Counted from the stretch's first letter, positions 17,143 to 25,832 are shown. The stretch is DNA of 64,000 nucleotides from JBAZYK01 sp964582265 (GCA_964582265.1 CAZOQT010000002.1:8879-72878); one strand, 5' to 3'. Notes: generated by a model not told the origin, from the sequence alone. Program-made: numbers and translations.

Positions 17143-17589
17143 TTAAGGCAACATGGACCCGACGAGCTTGTTAACCAAAGCACCATCCGCCTTACCTTTT
17201 ACTTTTGGCATAAGTGCGCCCATTACCTTACCCATATCGGCTTTGGAAGTGGCCCCCATTTGTTGAATCACCTCAGCAATAATTTTTTTAAGTTCTTCCT
17301 CGCTCATCTGGGCAGGTAAATATGCTTGAAGTACAACGATTTCCGCTTCTTCTTTAGCGGCCATTTCTGGACGATTGCCAGCTTTAAAACCTTCTACCGC
17401 ATCTTTTCTTTGCTTAACTTCTTTACCAATAATAACAAGGACGTCATCATCCGTTGCTTCTTTGCGCTCACCAGAGGTTTCGAATTTTAAAATTGCGGCT
17501 TTTAGCATTCTTAAAGCAGACACTTTGGTTTCGTCTTTTGCTTTCATGGAGGAAATCATATCTTGTTGTATTTGCTGTTTAAGAGTCAT
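17143..17589 (-). CDS. yqeY: GatB/YqeY domain protein
   Basis: 148 aa. Stand-alone YqeY, homologous to the C-terminal tRNA-binding tail of GatB. Motifs: LKQQIQQDMISSMKAKDETK, VSALRMLKAAILKFE, EVKQRKDAVEGFKAGNRPEM, VVLQAYLPAQMSEEELKKII and DMGKVMGALMPKVKGKADG. Role in the cell is not well established; it may help tRNA-dependent amidation. First gene of an operon with the aminotransferase and pduO-type gene. A TAATTAC-type repeat precedes its ATG. Confidence 0.93.
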   Translation of the reverse strand: MTLKQQIQQDMISSMKAKDETKVSALRMLKAAILKFETSGERKEATDDDVLVIIGKEVKQRKDAVEGFKAGNRPEMAAKEEAEIVVLQAYLPAQMSEEELKKIIAEVIQQMGATSKADMGKVMGALMPKVKGKADGALVNKLVGSMLP

Positions 17590-17622
17590 GGCAATTAGTA
17601 ATTAATGATTAATAATTTGAAT
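17589..17622 (-). repeat. TAATTAC-type short repeat upstream of yqeY
   Basis: In yqeY sense: AATTATTAATCATTAATTAC followed by TAATTGCC directly before ATG; same family as the tracts at ftsZ and ftsA. Confidence 0.45.
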
Positions 17623-17752
17623 TAAATTTGGAACATTGTAACAATTTGGCTTGTTAGCACGTTTTAAACAATTGCTACGCAGATTGTCACTACCTGTGAA
17701 CATACCATAAGTTGATCACAAGCTGCAATTTGGGGAAGTTAGAAAACCATTT

Positions 17753-19027
17753 ATGAAAAAGATTTCAGGAAAATTTGAATTTGTGCGTTCGACAAAATTT
17801 TTGTCTAATCTAGCGCTATGCGCCTATTTAATGTGCCTTTTTGCAATGCCGGGGGCTATGGCTTTTACATTATCTTCTGGCGCAGAAAGCGACCTTTGCA
17901 CTGCCCCCAAATATAGTGGGCAAACTGATCTTGTTGGACGCTTTAGACATAACTTTGTTTTGTTTGGCCATCATCAGAAATTTGAATTTGTCCCTGCCCC
18001 AGGTGAAAATGCGAAACTGCCATTAAATGGGGTCTCATCAGATTTGAATAAATTGCTTGCGATAAATGTGGACAATGAAGCCGCATCAAAACTACCAACT
18101 GATCGAATTATAAAAATACGAACGAGCAATTATCAGGCTTTTTGTGAAGGACTGCCGGTTATTGATTTTGTCGACTATTATCAGGATTACAAAAATTATG
18201 AAAATGGCTTTTTATTGATTGAAGGAAATTCCTTACCGGGTTTTGATGGAAATATTGTTTACAGGACAGACAAATTGGTGCAGGGGACTTTGAGAAGCAA
18301 ATATGATTCTGCCTCTCAATCTACTGATTACTTTTTAGAACTAGATTCAAATCAACAAAAGCAAATGCCTTTGCAAGATTATACTGTTGCTGATCCAACT
18401 TTTAACAGCAAACTATTGATCTTAAAAAAATTATCGTGGCTTGCCCAAAATGTGGATAAGACAATTTCTTTTACAATTGATGAATACGGCGTAAAAGCGG
18501 GAACTCCTTACATAAAAATCAAAACAAACTTTACAGATGTTGCGGCAAAAGATGTTTTTGCAAACGCAATTCAATATTTGAAATCCAATTATATTATTGA
18601 TGGATATGCAGATGGAACTTTTCATCCAGAAAGAAACATCAGTCGAGCAGAATTTTCTAAAATGGCTCTTTTAAGTCGTATGAACTTGACCGATATTGGC
18701 GCGCTGGAAAATTGTTTTCCTGACGTAGGCACAGCTAAAAAAACGTGGTTTGCGCCATACGTATGTGGGCTGAAATATGGAAAGGTCGTTCAGGGTTATA
18801 GCGACAACCTCTTTCATCCAGAAAAAAACATTTCAATTGCGGAAGCGCTCAAAATTTTGCTGCAGCTTTATGGAATTCCTTATGAAAAAACAGCCAACTG
18901 GACCGATGGGATAATGGCAAAAGCTAAAGAAAAAGCGCTTCTGAACTTTCCGGCGAATGATCCAAGTCTTACCATTACAAGAGGAGAGGTGGCATCCGTT
19001 TTGTATCAACTAGCCAAAACAAATTAA
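17753..19027 (+). CDS. Exported protein with C-terminal SLH repeats
   Basis: 424 aa. N-terminal signal peptide: basic start, hydrophobic core SNLALCAYLMCLFAMPGAM and an AMA-like cleavage region near residue 37. The middle (about 40-250) is unrecognised. The C-terminus holds three SLH units: FTDVAAKDVFANAIQYLKSN with DGYADGTFHPERNISRAEF, CFPDV...WFAPYVCGLKYG with QGYSDNLFHPEKNISIAEAL, and a weaker last one (WTDGIMAKAKEKALLNFPAN ... TITRGEVASVLYQL). SLH repeats bind secondary cell-wall polymer, so this is a cell-surface protein. Convergent with the 581-aa gene, with 1 bp between the stops. Confidence 0.85.
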   Translation: MKKISGKFEFVRSTKFLSNLALCAYLMCLFAMPGAMAFTLSSGAESDLCTAPKYSGQTDLVGRFRHNFVLFGHHQKFEFVPAPGENAKLPLNGVSSDLNKLLAINVDNEAASKLPTDRIIKIRTSNYQAFCEGLPVIDFVDYYQDYKNYENGFLLIEGNSLPGFDGNIVYRTDKLVQGTLRSKYDSASQSTDYFLELDSNQQKQMPLQDYTVADPTFNSKLLILKKLSWLAQNVDKTISFTIDEYGVKAGTPYIKIKTNFTDVAAKDVFANAIQYLKSNYIIDGYADGTFHPERNISRAEFSKMALLSRMNLTDIGALENCFPDVGTAKKTWFAPYVCGLKYGKVVQGYSDNLFHPEKNISIAEALKILLQLYGIPYEKTANWTDGIMAKAKEKALLNFPANDPSLTITRGEVASVLYQLAKTN

Positions 19028-19028
19028 T

Positions 19029-20774
19029 TTATTTTTTTCGCCCAAGCACCTCATCTTCAATTTGTTGGATTCTTTTGGCGATTTCACTTGCTGACATTGG
19101 GGCTTTTGCCGTCGGCTGGTTAGACGCGCGTTTTCTAGCTAAGGGATCATGGTTGTTTGCAACAGAGCCAGTGCGTTTAAGATTTTTTTCTAGAGCAATA
19201 AAAGAGTTTATATCTGAGTTAAAATTGGCCTTACCTTGATTAGCTGAGAATTTTTGTTTACTCCAGGCACTCAATTCCTCCAATGAAACATCCGGACAAA
19301 TCTCATGCAGTTTTTTAATAAGCACATTGTTAGCGTCTAAACTTATTTCTTCTCCGGGGAAGCCCATGTGCAAATTTGAAGTTCTACCTTTAAACCGATT
19401 ATCATTTCGGGATTTTTTAAAATCTTTCCAAATTTTTGCAAAAAATTCCCCGTCCTGTGCATATTTCTGCTCATCTATGTGAATATGTTTTGCGTCACCA
19501 AGTCTGGCGTGAACATTTTTTATATAGGCTTCGTCCTGTCCGCTGCGAAGGGCCTGAAGGTCATAAATTAAAGCGCCGCGATTAATGCTTTCACGCAATT
19601 CCTGAAGTTTTGCGCGCTGTTTTGGGTTCGCTTTTTGTCCATAGAATTGAATAATAGATGCCAAGATGCCTCTTGTATCATTTGGAACAATAAAAGATGA
19701 CGTCTTTAACGATACTTCCTGCACGGTAATTTTTTGTGTTAGTTTTGGGTCGATTTGAGGGGTCCTAAAAACCGGCGCGGGTGGATATACATTTTTTTTA
19801 TGATCCTCTTTGTTTTTTGTAGGCGAAAAATGAGCAGACGAGGCGTTTTGGTCAGAAGAATCCTGCTTGGTGTATTTGCCAATTCCATAAGCAGAAGTAA
19901 AACCCAAAATCATCGCAGCCGCTATTTTTAAAAACTCTTTACCGGCGGAAACCCTGTGGGCTACCCTGGCAGCTTTGTCTTCTTCGGTTTCTAAAATGAT
20001 TTCCGGACCTCTTTGCCGAGACTTATATTTAACTGGAGGCACATCGTTTACTTTGATAGTTTTATTTAAGGGAGACTTTAATAAACTCTCATCCGTGACA
20101 GGGGCCAACGCGACTGATAACGAATTTGTACGTTTTTTACTGGAGCGAATTGATTCAGGAGGAATTTGGATAAACAAATCCGTTACATTTTTTATAAGCT
20201 GCTCTCTGGCGCTAAAATTGCACGCGTCAAAATAAAGCGACAGTTTTCTTCTGAATGGAGAATCATTCCAGATGAGTTCCTGTTTAAGCAATTCTTCTAT
20301 CAGCACCTTTGCCTGACTTTGATCTGTCTGACTTTGGAAATTAGAATAATTTGCTACAAGATAGGGGTAGAGCTCATTAGCAACGGGGACTACTTCGTTT
20401 TGAGCTTTTTTTCTTAGCGCTTCTATAACCCTTGGCCTTAAAATCCCCCTGATCGCCTGGCTGGTTGCCTGAATTTTTTCACCCAAAATCAAGGCCGCGT
20501 TCACAGGAGCGATATCTGGCAGATCGCAATCTTTAAAATAGCTTACACACCGGTCCAGAATACTATCCACAGTCCAATCCTCGTTATTAAAAGCATTCCC
20601 AAACAAAGCATAATTAAAAGCCAGGTTAAAATGACTATTACAGGCATCCCGCAAATAAGCGGGATTAATTTCTCGTGCTGCGGCTATTTTTAAGGCTCGT
20701 TTTATTTCTTCTTTCGCAGGGTATTCAAGATTTGAGCCTAAATTGGGTCCTTCTTTTTTTGATTCTTTGGCCAT
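19029..20774 (-). CDS. Unknown 581-aa protein with one internal membrane segment
   Basis: No family recognised. Residues 1-280 are helical and probably cytoplasmic, with charged basic segments. One weak transmembrane stretch follows (FLKIAAAMILGFTSAYGIG, about 286-304), then a Ser/Lys/Pro-rich linker and a second helical region of about 250 residues. The layout (cytosolic half, single span, outer half) is shared with the kinase at 22925. It also has an N-terminus rich in Lys and Glu. Convergent with the SLH gene. Followed on its 5' side by a hairpin-rich spacer. Confidence 0.65.
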   Translation of the reverse strand: MAKESKKEGPNLGSNLEYPAKEEIKRALKIAAAREINPAYLRDACNSHFNLAFNYALFGNAFNNEDWTVDSILDRCVSYFKDCDLPDIAPVNAALILGEKIQATSQAIRGILRPRVIEALRKKAQNEVVPVANELYPYLVANYSNFQSQTDQSQAKVLIEELLKQELIWNDSPFRRKLSLYFDACNFSAREQLIKNVTDLFIQIPPESIRSSKKRTNSLSVALAPVTDESLLKSPLNKTIKVNDVPPVKYKSRQRGPEIILETEEDKAARVAHRVSAGKEFLKIAAAMILGFTSAYGIGKYTKQDSSDQNASSAHFSPTKNKEDHKKNVYPPAPVFRTPQIDPKLTQKITVQEVSLKTSSFIVPNDTRGILASIIQFYGQKANPKQRAKLQELRESINRGALIYDLQALRSGQDEAYIKNVHARLGDAKHIHIDEQKYAQDGEFFAKIWKDFKKSRNDNRFKGRTSNLHMGFPGEEISLDANNVLIKKLHEICPDVSLEELSAWSKQKFSANQGKANFNSDINSFIALEKNLKRTGSVANNHDPLARKRASNQPTAKAPMSASEIAKRIQQIEDEVLGRKK

Positions 20775-20803
20775 AATAGTTTGGGGTTAATTTTTAAAAA
20801 AGA

Positions 20804-20910
20804 TCGTTATTTAAAAACGACAATTGGGCCCTCGATTTTTAAATCGGGTTCGTTAAGAAAACTAAGCGAATAATTGTTAATGGTAACGCGTTTTGTTTTT
20901 AAAACAAAGC
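20804..20910. repeat. Three imperfect hairpins with TTTAAA-like centres
   Basis: Three inverted repeats in 107 bp: TCGTTATTTAAAAACGA (20804-20820), CTCGATTTTTAAATCGGG (20831-20848) and CGTTTTGTTTTTAAAACAAA (20889-20908, continuing GC). Each has an A/T centre and GC-containing ends. They lie between two minus-strand genes (start of the 581-aa gene and end of the metalloprotease gene). They could act as terminators in both directions or be a small repeat family. Confidence 0.5.
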
Positions 20911-20970
20911 CTTTTGTTTCCTGAATAGGCTAAAATCGATTTACAACCTTAAATAAAATTAGCTTTATAT

Positions 20971-20986
20971 TCTACCACTGAGCTAC
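20971..20986 (-). other. tRNA D-arm-like sequence at the 3' end of the metalloprotease gene
   Basis: On the minus strand the last codons and stop read GTAGCTCAGTGGTAGA, identical to a canonical tRNA D-arm. No anticodon or T arm follows, so no tRNA is encoded. It could be a relic of recombination into a tRNA gene, or coincidence. Confidence 0.35.
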
Positions 20987-21769
20987 GTATTGATGCTGCT
21001 TTAACCACTTGCGAAGGTCTTGATAATTTGGGCAATATTTTTTCACAAGAGCATGAAACCTTATTGAATGGTTATGGTGCACGGTGTGAGCTAATTCGTG
21101 AATGATAATGTAGTCAATAACATCAAGTGGCATAAAAATAAGCCGCCAATTAAAGTTTAGATTATTGGCTCTGGAACAGCTTCCCCACCGCGTTTTTTGA
21201 TCACGGACAGTAATTGTACCGTAATTCGTCTGCATTATTTTACTCAATTCATGCGTTCGCTTTTCAAAATATTTTTTGCCTTTAAGTCGAAGAAAAGTTT
21301 CTACCTCCTTCTTGGCCTTAGAAAGATATCCTGGATGATGTGTTTTAAAACTTTCCTGATCCTGACTTTTAAAATTTTGGGGAATAAAAACATTGATTTC
21401 ATTTTGATTTTCACTGATGCGCGCACGTTTGTTAGCTGTGAAATAAACATGTACTGTTTGTAATTCACCCAAAACGTTTAATGTAAGCCCATCCTGAAAA
21501 TGACGCCGATTTGAATTTTGCTTTGAAATCTTTTGCAGATTTTTAATTATCCAGGACTCTTTTTCTTTAATTAATTGGGAAATTTTGTCTGCACTGTAAT
21601 GCAAGGGGACAACGACTTCCAACCCTGTGGCGCTGATTTTAAGATAGGCACCCTTTACCGTATTGGCTTTAATCAAAGAAAAAGGAACATGCTTTTCTTG
21701 CAGCAAAATTTGTTGCCTGGATTTAAGGCGTACAGACTTGCGTTTGATTAATCTGCGTAAAAGTGACAT
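20972..21769 (-). CDS. YgjP/SprT-like zinc metallopeptidase (DUF45 family)
   Basis: 265 aa from the ATG at 21769; an upstream ATG would add 12 hydrophobic residues (MIFVFQCFLICS). The catalytic motif HELAHTVHHNHSIRFHALVK is the HExxH of the family, preceded by the family signature DQKTRWGSCSRANNLNFNWR and LIFMPLDVIDYIIIHE. This matches the YgjP-like DUF45 group, of largely unknown substrate. The N-terminal half, with VPFSLIKANTVKGAYLKISA, is the usual beta-rich part. C-terminus YVAQW is encoded by the tRNA-like sequence noted above. Confidence 0.88.
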   Translation of the reverse strand: MSLLRRLIKRKSVRLKSRQQILLQEKHVPFSLIKANTVKGAYLKISATGLEVVVPLHYSADKISQLIKEKESWIIKNLQKISKQNSNRRHFQDGLTLNVLGELQTVHVYFTANKRARISENQNEINVFIPQNFKSQDQESFKTHHPGYLSKAKKEVETFLRLKGKKYFEKRTHELSKIMQTNYGTITVRDQKTRWGSCSRANNLNFNWRLIFMPLDVIDYIIIHELAHTVHHNHSIRFHALVKKYCPNYQDLRKWLKQHQYVAQW

Positions 21770-21842
21770 TGAACAAATTAAAAAGCACTGAAATACAAAT
21801 ATCACAAATTTTGACTGGATATAAATTTTTATTTGAAATATG

Positions 21843-21871
21843 TTGATTTTCTTTGCGAGTTCAGTTATTAT
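21843..21871 (+). promoter_or_regulatory. Predicted promoter of the sdpR-like/sdpI-like pair
   Basis: TTGATT (21843-21848), a 17-nt spacer, TATTAT (21866-21871). The -10 runs into the inverted repeats that follow. Confidence 0.55.
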
Positions 21872-21904
21872 TTAGACAGTTGGCTAAATATCTAACCATT
21901 AGAT
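21870..21904 (+). promoter_or_regulatory. Two inverted repeats, probable ArsR-family operator
   Basis: ATTTAG (21870-21875) pairs with CTAAAT (21884-21889), and ATCTAACCATTAGAT (21890-21904) is a perfect 6-3-6 inverted repeat ending one base before the ATG. Their position over the -10 and start region suits autorepression by the downstream ArsR-type regulator. Confidence 0.55.
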
Positions 21905-21905
21905 T

Positions 21906-22175
21906 ATGCTCACCAAAACCTACGCCGCTTTAGCTGATCCTACCAGACAGAAAATTCTGGAACTATTAAAAAAGAAAGAAATGACGGCAGGTGAAATTGG
22001 AAAACATTTTTCCATAACCGCGCCTTCGTTATCACACCATTTGAATACACTTAAACAGGCAGATTTAATTCAATGCCGCAGAAACGGACAGGAACTTATT
22101 TATTCGATCAATACCAGCGTTTTTGAAGAGGTTGCTGATGCGTTGATTGCGTTTTTCACTAAACATAAATCTTAA
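21906..22175 (+). CDS. ArsR/SdpR-type winged-helix repressor
   Basis: 89 aa. Winged-helix regulator: YAALADPTRQKILELLKKKE, then the recognition region TAGEIGKHFSITAPSLSHHL, NTLKQADLIQCRRNGQELIY and SINTSVFEEVADALIAFF. No metal-binding Cys (the only Cys, in IQCRRNG, is not an ArsR pair), which fits SdpR-like repressors that pair with SdpI rather than metal sensors. It is 10 bp upstream of the SdpI-like gene and its own promoter contains inverted repeats, so autoregulation is likely. Confidence 0.88.
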   Translation: MLTKTYAALADPTRQKILELLKKKEMTAGEIGKHFSITAPSLSHHLNTLKQADLIQCRRNGQELIYSINTSVFEEVADALIAFFTKHKS

Positions 22176-22185
22176 TTAATTTCCT

Positions 22186-22842
22186 ATGAAAACACTTAAA
22201 ATTGATTTAAAAAGGGAGATTTTTCCAATTAGTTTAATAATTTTAATGTTTGCGGTTTCGTTTTATTTTTATAAAAACTTTCCGGAGACTGTACCAATCC
22301 ACTGGGATATTAATGGAAACGTTGATGGCTGGGGAAGCGCTTTAACTGGAGCATTTTTGATTCCTGCAATTACCGCACTGATGTATATAGTTTTGTTGTT
22401 GGTGCCTTTCATTGATCCCAAAAAAGAAAGATATACCGAGTTTGAAAAGCCATACCACATTTTTAAGAACATGATTGTTTTGTTTGTGACTGCCATACAT
22501 TTTATGGCTGGCGCTTACGGCCTTGGATATAATATTCCAATGGACCGCGTGATTTTAGTTTTAGTGGGAATGCTCTTTTTGGTGATTGGAAATTATATGG
22601 GGAAAATTAAAAGCAACTGGATGATTGGCATTCGCACTCCATGGACCCTTTCCAATGAAGATGTTTGGAATAAATCCAATCGTCTGGGGGGAAAGATGTT
22701 TGTAGTTGGAGGGCTGATTTTTATTATTAACGCCTTGTTTCTACGCTTAAATATGGGGGTTATAACTATAGTGGTTTTAATTTTGATAGCGCTGGTGCCG
22801 ATTGTGTATTCTTATTTTGCATTTAAGAAGCAGCAAAAATAG
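22186..22842 (+). CDS. SdpI-family membrane protein (DUF1648 plus SdpI)
   Basis: 218 aa with about six transmembrane helices. N-terminal DUF1648 signature FPETVPIHWDINGNVDGWGS, middle segment VLVGMLFLVIGNYMGKIKSN, then WMIGIRTPWTLSNEDVWNKS and NRLGGKMFVVGGLIFIINAL, the SdpI hallmark. In Bacillus SdpI gives immunity to the SdpC killing peptide and titrates SdpR to the membrane. No sdpC-like toxin gene is visible here. In this organism the pair may be a sensor/immunity module against toxins of neighbours, which is inference. Confidence 0.9.
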   Translation: MKTLKIDLKREIFPISLIILMFAVSFYFYKNFPETVPIHWDINGNVDGWGSALTGAFLIPAITALMYIVLLLVPFIDPKKERYTEFEKPYHIFKNMIVLFVTAIHFMAGAYGLGYNIPMDRVILVLVGMLFLVIGNYMGKIKSNWMIGIRTPWTLSNEDVWNKSNRLGGKMFVVGGLIFIINALFLRLNMGVITIVVLILIALVPIVYSYFAFKKQQK

Positions 22843-22879
22843 GTAAACCCATCAGTACAAAGTTTATAGACCCAAAAGC

Positions 22880-22907
22880 TTGACATGGAAGAAAATTAAT
22901 TTACGAT
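22880..22907 (+). promoter_or_regulatory. Possible promoter of the kinase gene
   Basis: TTGACA (22880-22885), a 16-nt spacer, weak TACGAT (22902-22907), 17 bp before the ATG at 22925. Confidence 0.45.
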
Positions 22908-22924
22908 ATGCGCGAAAGTAAAAT

Positions 22925-24439
22925 ATGCGTATATCTATGGATAAATTAACAGATCTTTTTGCAGGCGAGTTAGAAGTACAATATTTTGAAAATGGTTATG
23001 GCCAAGTAAAGCCCAATGGGGAAATTAATGAAAAAGGGTCTTTGGATCTTTTGAAGAAAAAGACCAAGACGTTATTATTGTTGCCCCCAAAGGAAGTTAA
23101 GATCAAGCCTGGCGAATCGCGAGATGATTTTAAGGAGCGCATTGCGCGAATAGAATCATTACGGCGCCGAGTGGCAGAGCTTTATAAGAAGGCAGGATTA
23201 ACTGTTTTGATGGGCTGTGCGCCTTTTATTAACGGCAAATACCATATTGACCCAAGAAAAGGGGCATGGCCATGGATGGAAATGGCTGATATTAAAACTA
23301 CGTATAAAGTTAAGGCGAAATCGAAAAGAATTTATTTTGGAAATAATGACACGAGTGAACAAAATACTTTAAAAGAAGACGCACAAGAAGACGAAAAAAA
23401 ATTCCCATATTTTGATTGGGCGCCCGAATACAATCATAAAATTATGACATACGCGCACCCAGCAATAACACAAGAAATAGTGATGAATACGAAGGGTGAG
23501 GAAATAGTCACTTTCACCAAAATGCTGGAAGATCATAAAAATTTGTACTTTACCTATTTTGCACCTGACCAGATATTTAAATTACTTGATTGCTTTAGGC
23601 GTGTTGCATCTGCACTTGAATTCATGCATTCTAAAAATATAGCGCATGGAGATATAAAACCTGACAATATCTTGGTTAAAGACCCAGAAAGGTATTCATC
23701 TACTGATGCACTTTTATTTGATATGGAGAACTCATCTCCAGTTGGAGTATATAGCAAATATGGAACCAAAGAATACTCTGAAGACTCAATCTGGAAAGGA
23801 AAAGGCGTGAGCGTAGATAATAAAAGTGATATTTTTGCACTAGGTGTAACATTGCTAGAGAAACTTGGCATAGAGCCCAAAATCTTAGCGAACGCGGCCA
23901 AACAGGGGGCGAATGACTTTGAAAAAAGGCGCATATTGTCCAATTTACTTAATAAATTAAGGGTAGATGATAAAAATTTAAGAGAAGAATTAGGGGAGCT
24001 GATTTTTTCGATGATTCAAAATCAAAAGGACATGAGACCAAGTGCGCAAATGGTTTTTGCAACTTTGAATGGTTTAATTAATAAATATCAACCCATGCAA
24101 TCAAAAGTGCACCCGTGGCTTGCTGTTGCTACTGCTGGGCTAATTGGGATAGGAACATATTCCAGTCTTAAAACCAAATTCGGGCAAATGGAAGAAACCA
24201 ACCCTGAAAAAACTTTTTGCACAGAATTGCAAGCGGGCAACAAAATTGAAAATCATTCATTCCCGCCACAAGTGCACAGCATTGCCGACGCAGTCACCAT
24301 GTGCCGTGATAAATATGGGTTCATTTCTTATGACCCCCAAAAAATAAGCGAACGTATTGTTTATTTATCCACAATTAATCCTGCCATTCCGTCTGAATTA
24401 TTAAAAGATGCAAAGCGGGTTAAGGCAACGCAAAAATAA
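22925..24439 (+). CDS. Divergent membrane-anchored Ser/Thr protein kinase-like protein
   Basis: 504 aa. The catalytic loop reads HSKNIAHGDIKPDNILVKD (HGD at about 241-243, Asp catalytic, Asn248 metal ligand). The Mg-binding DFG is replaced by FDMEN (Asp at 266), then YGTKEYSEDS (activation/APE region) and VSVDNKSDIFALGVTLLEKL (subdomain IX). The N-lobe (1-200) has no recognisable glycine loop or VAIK motif and contains Lys/Glu-rich helices. One membrane span near residues 399-416 (WLAVATAGLIGIGTYSSL) leaves about 85 outer residues. An active kinase is possible because the HGD and metal Asp are kept, but activity cannot be claimed. Confidence 0.75.
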   Translation: MRISMDKLTDLFAGELEVQYFENGYGQVKPNGEINEKGSLDLLKKKTKTLLLLPPKEVKIKPGESRDDFKERIARIESLRRRVAELYKKAGLTVLMGCAPFINGKYHIDPRKGAWPWMEMADIKTTYKVKAKSKRIYFGNNDTSEQNTLKEDAQEDEKKFPYFDWAPEYNHKIMTYAHPAITQEIVMNTKGEEIVTFTKMLEDHKNLYFTYFAPDQIFKLLDCFRRVASALEFMHSKNIAHGDIKPDNILVKDPERYSSTDALLFDMENSSPVGVYSKYGTKEYSEDSIWKGKGVSVDNKSDIFALGVTLLEKLGIEPKILANAAKQGANDFEKRRILSNLLNKLRVDDKNLREELGELIFSMIQNQKDMRPSAQMVFATLNGLINKYQPMQSKVHPWLAVATAGLIGIGTYSSLKTKFGQMEETNPEKTFCTELQAGNKIENHSFPPQVHSIADAVTMCRDKYGFISYDPQKISERIVYLSTINPAIPSELLKDAKRVKATQK

Positions 24440-24445
24440 CGAGCA

Positions 24446-24522
24446 TGGCGGAACGGACGGGACTCGAACCCGCGACCTCCACAGTGACAGTGTGGCGGTC
24501 TAACCAGCTGAACTACCGCTCC
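24446..24522 (-). tRNA. tRNA-Asp (anticodon GTC)
   Basis: 77 nt including an encoded CCA. Acceptor GGAGCGG pairs with CCGTTCC with one G-T pair, the anticodon stem is CCACA/TGTGG around the loop CTGTCAC, and the T loop is GTTCGAG. Discriminator base G, as expected for Asp. It lies alone between the kinase and GT4 genes. Confidence 0.97.
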
Positions 24523-24607
24523 ATCTCCGCCCGCCTTGGCTTTAACAAGCCTTTAGGCACCTACATTGAACCTTTTTAAATGGATAACATCCAAAATTTG
24601 CCTGCCA

Positions 24608-24636
24608 ATAATAATGAAGAGGCCATTTTTTTGCAA
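24608..24636 (-). promoter_or_regulatory. Possible promoter for tRNA-Asp
   Basis: Minus strand TTGCAA (24631-24636), 17-nt spacer, TATTAT (24608-24613), about 85 nt upstream of the tRNA 5' end. Confidence 0.4.
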
Positions 24637-24684
24637 GCCCGATCGTTTTTGGGGTATAAAGAAAGTGTATTTTGAATATATTTT

Positions 24685-25821
24685 ATGCGCATTGGGATTG
24701 ACTGCCGCATGTATTCTTCCGCCTTTACCGGGATTGGAAGATATGTGCATGAACTAACAGACAGGTTAATAAAACTGGACCGCGGAAATGAATATGTTTT
24801 GTTTTTTAATGATCCGGAATTTGAAAAATTTTCTACGCCAAATCCGCACGTAAAAAAAGTTTTGGTTAACGCGCCTCATTATTCTTTGGCCGAGCAATGG
24901 AAATTTTTGCGCTTTTTGAATCGTGAAAAACTGGATTTAATGCATTTTACACATTTTAATGCGCCAATTTTGTATAGAAAACCTTTTGTTGTGACTATTC
25001 ATGACCTAACATTGTCGTTTTTTCCTGGCAAAAAAATGACTTCACCCGTACATAGAGTGGCATATCAGCTTACACTGGGAAATGCTGTGAAATCGGCCAG
25101 AGAAATTATTGCTGTATCACAAAATACAAGCAAGGATTTACAAAATTTGTTTAAGGTTCCTGCGGAAAAAATAAGCGTGGTTTATGAAGGAGTTAATGAA
25201 AATTTTCAACACGCAAAATTCAGCTCAGAAAAAACTGCACAGGTAAAAATCAAATATGGCCTTAACAAGCCATACTTATTATATACCGGGGTATGGCGCA
25301 GTCATAAAAATTTGAGCAACCTACTTGAATCTTTTAAGATATTAAAAGATGAATACGGTTTTGATGGATACCTGGTGATTACAGGTCGTCATGATCCGCT
25401 TTATGCGCCTGAAATAATGGAAAAAGCTGCCAGTTACAAAATTGAATCCGATGTTATTTTTACCGGACTGGTGGAGGATGTAGACTTAATCCCGCTTTAT
25501 AAAGGAGCTCTATTGTATGTTTTCCCTTCTTTGTATGAAGGATTTGGACTGCCACCACTTGAGGCTATGGCCTGTGGAGTACCGGTTGCGGCCTCAAATA
25601 GTTCCTGCATCCCGGAGATTTGTGGCGAAGGTAATGCGATTTTTTTTAATCCGCTAAATGTGCGCAACATGGCCGAAAAAATCTTTGAAGTGATTAGCCG
25701 AACCACCTTGCGAGAGGAATTAATTAAGCGTGGCCTGGAGCGCGTAAAAGCTTTCTCCTGGGATAAAATGGCGAAAGAAACTCTGGAGATTTATAATAAT
25801 ATTTTAAGCGAGGTTTCTTAA
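24685..25821 (+). CDS. GT4-family glycosyltransferase
   Basis: 378 aa. GT-B glycosyltransferase using a nucleotide sugar. N-terminal MRIGIDCRMYSSAFTGIGRY with the usual Gly-rich acceptor loop, DLMHFTHFNAPILY and FVVTIHDLTLSFFPGK, the linker AREIIAVSQNTSKDL, and the C-terminal donor site YVFPSLYEGFGLPPLEAMAC (E-x7-E). Full length. Sugar and acceptor cannot be read. No sugar-synthesis genes are nearby; the gene is followed by a DciA-like gene. Confidence 0.92.
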   Translation: MRIGIDCRMYSSAFTGIGRYVHELTDRLIKLDRGNEYVLFFNDPEFEKFSTPNPHVKKVLVNAPHYSLAEQWKFLRFLNREKLDLMHFTHFNAPILYRKPFVVTIHDLTLSFFPGKKMTSPVHRVAYQLTLGNAVKSAREIIAVSQNTSKDLQNLFKVPAEKISVVYEGVNENFQHAKFSSEKTAQVKIKYGLNKPYLLYTGVWRSHKNLSNLLESFKILKDEYGFDGYLVITGRHDPLYAPEIMEKAASYKIESDVIFTGLVEDVDLIPLYKGALLYVFPSLYEGFGLPPLEAMACGVPVAASNSSCIPEICGEGNAIFFNPLNVRNMAEKIFEVISRTTLREELIKRGLERVKAFSWDKMAKETLEIYNNILSEVS

Positions 25822-25832
25822 AAACAGCACCC

